From BOG-908 sp963848205 (GTDB taxonomy: Bacteria; Pseudomonadota; Alphaproteobacteria; Acetobacterales; Acetobacteraceae), in NCBI GenBank assembly GCA_963848205.1, contig CAWKCV010000002.1, positions 206,702 to 270,701 on the forward strand: a stretch of 64,000 nucleotides of DNA, written 5' to 3'. The notes under the pieces were generated by a model, which made no database searches, had not been told where the DNA came from, and saw only the letters and a program-made list of their open reading frames with translations. This document shows positions 60,902 through 64,000 of this stretch, in pieces. The first letter of the stretch is position 1, and each line of letters opens with the position of its first letter. A program made the translations under genes and the position numbers.

Positions 60902-61492
60902 ATGAAGCGGCCATACCACCACGGTGCGCTGCGTGAAGCCCTGCTCGCAGCAACGGAAGTCATCCTGGAGCGTGATGGCGTTGAAGCCCTGACCTTGCGC
61001 GGCGCGGCGCGGGAGGCCGGCGTGACGCATGGCTCACCCGCTCACCATTTCGGCGACCTGCAAGGGCTGTTGAGTGAGCTTGCAGCAAGCGGCTTCGTCC
61101 GCTTCCATGAACGGCTGCGAGCCGAGCAGGCGGGCGCTGGCCCTCATCCACGATGCCGCGTTCTCGGTCTTTGCCGCGGCTACATTAGGTTCGCACGCGA
61201 CAGCCCCCAGCTGTTTCAACTGATGTTTCGTTCCGGCCTGCTGGACTGGTCGCGCCCAGCATTGGCGGCCGCAAGCGCCGGAGCGTTCGCGCTGCTGGTC
61301 GAGGAGGAAGGCCAAGCACCATCCGCCCAGATCAGCGTAGCACACCTGACAACCGTGACGGCCCGCTGGTCATTGGCGCACGGCCTGGCAATGCTGTTGA
61401 TTGACGGGCGCCTTGGACCGATCGCGGAGAAGACGACAGGCACCGACATAGAGGATATCGTGGAAGGCGTGCTGACTAAGGGCCTGTTGTAG
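60902..61492 (+). CDS. TetR-family transcriptional regulator
   Basis: A 196-residue regulator. The N-terminal helix-turn-helix is YHHGALREALLAATEVILERDGVEALTLRGAAREAGVTHGSPAHHF, followed by an all-helical ligand domain with LFQLMFRSGLLDW, a TetR C-terminal WHG-type pattern. ATG 60902 begins the usual KRPYHHG start. It is divergent from the PanE-like gene across 168 bases, the usual arrangement for a local repressor. An argC fragment follows directly after its stop. Confidence 0.9.
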   Translation: MKRPYHHGALREALLAATEVILERDGVEALTLRGAAREAGVTHGSPAHHFGDLQGLLSELAASGFVRFHERLRAEQAGAGPHPRCRVLGLCRGYIRFARDSPQLFQLMFRSGLLDWSRPALAAASAGAFALLVEEEGQAPSAQISVAHLTTVTARWSLAHGLAMLLIDGRLGPIAEKTTGTDIEDIVEGVLTKGLL

Positions 61493-61750
61493 GCAGCCAA
61501 GATCGAGGGCCGGACCCGCATTGCCAACCCTGGCTGCTTTCCCGCCGCGACGCTGATCGCGGTGGCGCCGCTGCTGGCCGACAAGCTGATCGAGCCTGGC
61601 ACGATCGTGGTTGACGCCAAGACCGGCATTTCCGGCGCCGGCCGGGGCGGCGCCGACAGCAGGTTCGGCTTTGCCGAGACCAACGAGACCCTGTTACCCT
61701 ACGGCCTGCTGGAGGGTATAGGCGTCGCCGCACGATTTGTCCAAAACTGA
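61493..61750 (+). pseudogene. argC: Internal fragment of N-acetyl-gamma-glutamyl-phosphate reductase (argC)
   Basis: The frame reads RIANPGCFPAATLIAVAPLL, including the catalytic cysteine of ArgC, then IVVDAKTGISGAGRGGADSR and FAETNETLLPYGLL. Then the match ends and an IS110-type left end begins. There is no start codon and the NADP-binding domain is missing. It is a fragment only; a working argC must be elsewhere. Confidence 0.8.
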
Positions 61751-61753
61751 TGC

Positions 61754-61862
61754 GGTGGACGGCTCCTGAGCGGCATCGATGTGCCAAGCTCGTAGCTGTT
61801 GAGGCAACGGGCAGAAGGAGCCGTCCACCATGGAGATTACAACAATCGGCGTGGATATGCCG
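61754..61862 (+). mobile_element. IS110-family left-end remnant
   Basis: A perfect 14-base inverted repeat, GGTGGACGGCTCCT (61754-61767) and its complement (61816-61829), sits directly before ATG 61830, which begins MEITTIGVDM, the opening of IS110-type transposases. The transposase frame is lost after about ten codons. A direct copy of GTGGACGGCT at 61920-61929 may mark the other edge. In IS110 elements the non-coding left end carries the bridge RNA. Confidence 0.55.
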
Positions 61863-62148
61863 GTCAGTCCGGCCGTCCGCTCTAGCCTTTCTGAGGCCGC
61901 GCATCGAGTTAGTTTCGCCGTGGACGGCTTCCCCGCATGATAAAGGACGTTATCATGCGCGATACTGTAACTTGGCCGTGCTGTCGCGATAGGGGTTTCA
62001 AATTAGACTTACGGAAAGAAATTGTGCCGCCTAATCAATTGCCTTCGGATGATCCGGAAGTCTTGACTTTCGATAATGGGCGTTCATAGCTGGTGTAACA
62101 GCAACTTAGGTTTTGCTCCGCAGTGTTGTTGCGGGGAGAATGGTGCAG
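61863..62148. other. Non-coding stretch holding repeat L upstream of the NYN gene
   Basis: No gene is recognisable here. It contains the palindromic repeat at 61934-61987, and otherwise AT-richer sequence leading to the NYN gene with GGGGAGA as ribosome site. Confidence 0.5.
61934..61987 (+). repeat. Palindromic repeat L flanking the NYN gene
   Basis: Perfect ten-base arms CGCATGATAA (61934-61943) and TTATCATGCG (61950-61959) around six bases, then about 28 bases (AACTTGGCCGTGCTGTCGC at the end) that are closely similar to those following repeat R at 62769. Confidence 0.7.
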
Positions 62149-62748
62149 ATGAAGCGGGTGCATGTATTTTGGGATAACTCGAACATCTTTATCGGCGCGC
62201 AAGCTGTTTTGCTGCAGCGTCACTACTCACCGAGTGCAACCCGGATTTCCTTCAAGAATCTGCTCAAGGTGGCGGCCGCTGGTCGGCAGATAGCAGGGGC
62301 TCACTGCGTTGGGTCAATACCGCCTGACCTTAAGGAAGTCTGGAAGCAGCTTGAGAAAGAAACGCGCATCAGGCCAGAGTTGTTCGAGCGGGGCGCTGAA
62401 TCGGGACGAGAACAAGCGGTGAATCAAGCCCATCAAGTGCAAATGCTTCGCGCGCTGAGTGATGAGCCAGAACCACAAATTGCCGTTCTTCTAACAGGAG
62501 ACGGACACGGTTACCGCGATGGTGTGGGATTCCATGCCGACTTAGAAAGAATGCATCAAAAAGGCTGGGAGATTGAGGTGATCTCCTGGGATCTATGTTG
62601 TGCATCCGCTCTAAAGAAATGGGCCGAAGAGGTAGGTGTTCTTATAAAACTTGAGTGCTTTGTGGATAGTATTACCTATGAGCAAGGCACAACAAATGCT
62701 AAGGCGCTCGACTTGCGCAAGCGCCCAAAGCGCAATGTGCAGCCGTAG
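62149..62748 (+). CDS. NYN/PIN-like domain protein (LabA/DUF88-type predicted RNase)
   Basis: A 199-residue protein. It starts MKRVHVFWDNSNIFI, with the metal-binding Asp of the NYN fold. The second acidic cluster is VLLTGDGHGYRDGVGFHADLERM, and IEVISWDLCC is followed by LKKWAEEVGV. These are the hallmarks of NYN/LabA predicted RNases. The ATG at 62149 has GGGGAGA nine bases upstream. Related domains occur in RNA processing, toxin and defence contexts. It is bracketed by two similar palindromic repeats and has lower GC than neighbours, suggesting independent acquisition. Confidence 0.8.
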   Translation: MKRVHVFWDNSNIFIGAQAVLLQRHYSPSATRISFKNLLKVAAAGRQIAGAHCVGSIPPDLKEVWKQLEKETRIRPELFERGAESGREQAVNQAHQVQMLRALSDEPEPQIAVLLTGDGHGYRDGVGFHADLERMHQKGWEIEVISWDLCCASALKKWAEEVGVLIKLECFVDSITYEQGTTNAKALDLRKRPKRNVQP

Positions 62749-62768
62749 AAAGAAGCATCCTTTCAGCA

Positions 62769-62813
62769 CGTGATAAACTGGATTATCACGCGCTAAACTA
62801 GCCGCGCTGCCGC
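62769..62813 (+). repeat. Palindromic repeat R flanking the NYN gene
   Basis: Arms CGTGATAA (62769-62776) and TTATCACG (62783-62790) around six bases, followed by CGCTAAACTAGCCGCGCTGC. Core, loop length and trailing sequence parallel repeat L in the same orientation, 835 bases away. It overlaps the 3' end of the next leftward gene. Confidence 0.7.
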
Positions 62814-63971
62814 TTCACAGCGCTTCAATCGGGCCGCCTTGAACGCAAGCGCGCAGAGACTGAGCCATGCTTCAACGGAAGCGCTGCCTCGTCCGTGTGT
62901 AACATCGAGGTGCCCCCGAAAAAGGTAGGGGGTCAGGATATCGACGGAACCTGGTTGACTACCTTGTTCCTGTACGGCCCAAAGCAGTATGCTGTCAGAC
63001 GTCAAACGGAGAACTGCTGCAACCGCTTCGACTTCCGACAGATGAATTTCGTCCGGGCGTCGGATCACAAATATCTTTTCACCCGCGTCCAAGGTTTCCA
63101 GGAAAAGTCGCCTCAGAAATGGGAGGCGTCTTTCCTCCCTCGCGATCAGCTGCTCCGGCGCAGCCTGTGCTGGGGTCAGAAACGAATGAGACGTTATGCC
63201 ATAGGAGTGATCGAACATCATATACTCGTTGTTCCACTCAGGCATGACGATCGCCTCGATTGTACCCCGCTTTGCTAAGGCCTCAAACCTTTCAAACAGG
63301 CCCGCTATAAGTCGGTGAGTCGAGATACCGGCAAAGCGTAGGAGGCCAAGAGGTTCGGCTCCGAGTTGCCTCTGAAATATTCCAAAGTCACAGCTATGCC
63401 CGAGACTCTCGAAACGTGTCAGGAAATCGGATATGGGCGCATCGCACATCGTCTCGATTTGCTGGGTCAACTCCGCTACAGACGCACCGGGCATTTCGTT
63501 TGCGTAGCTTACGGGTTCGTAGATGGGCTCAGGGTCGCGGTCAATTACCTTCACGCTGTAGAATGCGAATGCTAATGGCCTAGTCTCCTTCCCAATTCCT
63601 TCGACCTGCTCATCAAATTCGAACTGCAGTTCAATCGGCGCGCGATCAGGCAATTTGCCGACAGTAACAAACAGCACTACTCGTTTGTCGATCTCCGCAT
63701 GTAACCTTTTTTGTCCATTTACCATCACTTCGAGCCTGCGAAACGGGCGATCAGGAGGCGAGATTGCTGGCGAGATGTCCAGGAGTACGGCCAGGTTCCT
63801 AGTCGGCTGGTCCAAGGGGATGGACAGCCTGCAGCCTGGAACCAAGGACCAGGCGTGCTCGCGCTCGCTGTGCGACCAGCCTTCAACCCGATACGGCTCC
63901 GTCCGTCCGTCAACACCAAAGTGCAGGTTTCGGATCAGGTTGTTAGGAGAAATCATACCTGCATCGTACAC
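62793..63971 (-). CDS. Conserved protein of unknown function (DUF1796-like C-terminal half)
   Basis: A 392-residue soluble protein. The N-terminal ~130 residues look like a beta-sandwich carbohydrate-binding-type domain (RRLEVMVNGQKRLHAEID, APIELQFEFDE). The C-terminal part has FESLGHSCDFGIFQRQLGAEPLGLLRFAG, EWNNEYMMFDHSYGITSHSF and RRLFLETLDAGEKIFVIRR, resembling the DUF1796-like family found near surface-glycan genes. The cysteine in GHSCDFG sits where that family has a conserved Cys. The function is not established. The start may be ATG 63971 or 63956. Confidence 0.6.
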   Translation of the reverse strand: MYDAGMISPNNLIRNLHFGVDGRTEPYRVEGWSHSEREHAWSLVPGCRLSIPLDQPTRNLAVLLDISPAISPPDRPFRRLEVMVNGQKRLHAEIDKRVVLFVTVGKLPDRAPIELQFEFDEQVEGIGKETRPLAFAFYSVKVIDRDPEPIYEPVSYANEMPGASVAELTQQIETMCDAPISDFLTRFESLGHSCDFGIFQRQLGAEPLGLLRFAGISTHRLIAGLFERFEALAKRGTIEAIVMPEWNNEYMMFDHSYGITSHSFLTPAQAAPEQLIAREERRLPFLRRLFLETLDAGEKIFVIRRPDEIHLSEVEAVAAVLRLTSDSILLWAVQEQGSQPGSVDILTPYLFRGHLDVTHGRGSASVEAWLSLCALAFKAARLKRCEAAARLV

Positions 63972-64000
63972 TTCGGGCCGAGGTTTGGCGACTGCCGGTG

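Noticed and set aside
1..64000. CRISPR arrays
   Set aside because: No series of regularly spaced identical repeats with unique spacers was seen; the phased CATAAC and TGGG boxes are too short and too few.

Overview
The window looks like a high-GC alphaproteobacterial chromosome, most likely Acetobacteraceae/Rhodospirillales. The evidence is an uninterrupted canonical division/cell-wall (dcw) cluster with ATGA/GTGA gene overlaps, a class A RNase P RNA just upstream of mraZ, a two-subunit glycyl-tRNA synthetase, lpxC after ftsZ, and a meso-DAP-type MurE. The family assignment is inference from gene content and protein similarity; no search was run.

1-13.15 kb is housekeeping DNA: the 3' end of glnD, a secreted Ig-like protein, glyQ without an adjacent glyS, a TPP riboswitch over thiS-thiG, a polyisoprenyl-type glycosyltransferase with a methyltransferase, an ABC-2 exporter, a SYLF protein, a Baeyer-Villiger-type monooxygenase and two stress/envelope proteins. 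Many gaps here carry one dispersed palindromic repeat of about 45 bp (11 copies between 3.0 and 42.1 kb, both orientations).

13.17-33.9 kb holds rnpB, then mraZ-rsmH-ftsL-ftsI-murE-murF-mraY-murD-ftsW-murG-murC-murB-ddl-ftsQ-ftsA-ftsZ and lpxC. Four TGGG boxes at exact 10-bp period lie over a promoter upstream of mraZ, the expected MraZ autoregulatory site. ftsW carries an apparent one-base frameshift near its start. bamD, recN, ligA and a putrescine pair (agmatine deiminase and N-carbamoylputrescine amidase, overlapping the ligA stop) follow to 40.6 kb.

40.6-52.1 kb is a carbohydrate-uptake locus: a FucP-like MFS porter, a LacI regulator, a second MFS porter, and a leftward operon of TonB-dependent receptor, flavin-dependent halogenase-family protein and GH3 glucosidase. 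Near-identical LacI-type palindromes overlap the -35 elements of the porter and receptor promoters, which suggests one regulon. A tRNA-Arg(CCT) and an M19 dipeptidase follow.

From about 53.57 kb to the end the DNA looks like an integrated, decaying island. It starts with the 3' half of a tRNA-Arg gene (probable att site), 10-bp-phased CATAAC repeats and a P4-type tyrosine integrase. Beyond lie a MerR/permease metal-resistance pair with its own operator, and fragments of an aquaporin, DmeF, SRAP fused to a receiver domain, IS66, argC and IS110. There is also a frameshifted LuxR-VOC gene, a ketopantoate-reductase-like gene divergent from a TetR gene, a NYN-domain nuclease flanked by two related palindromic repeats, and a protein of unknown function. 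The dispersed chromosomal repeat is absent from this part.
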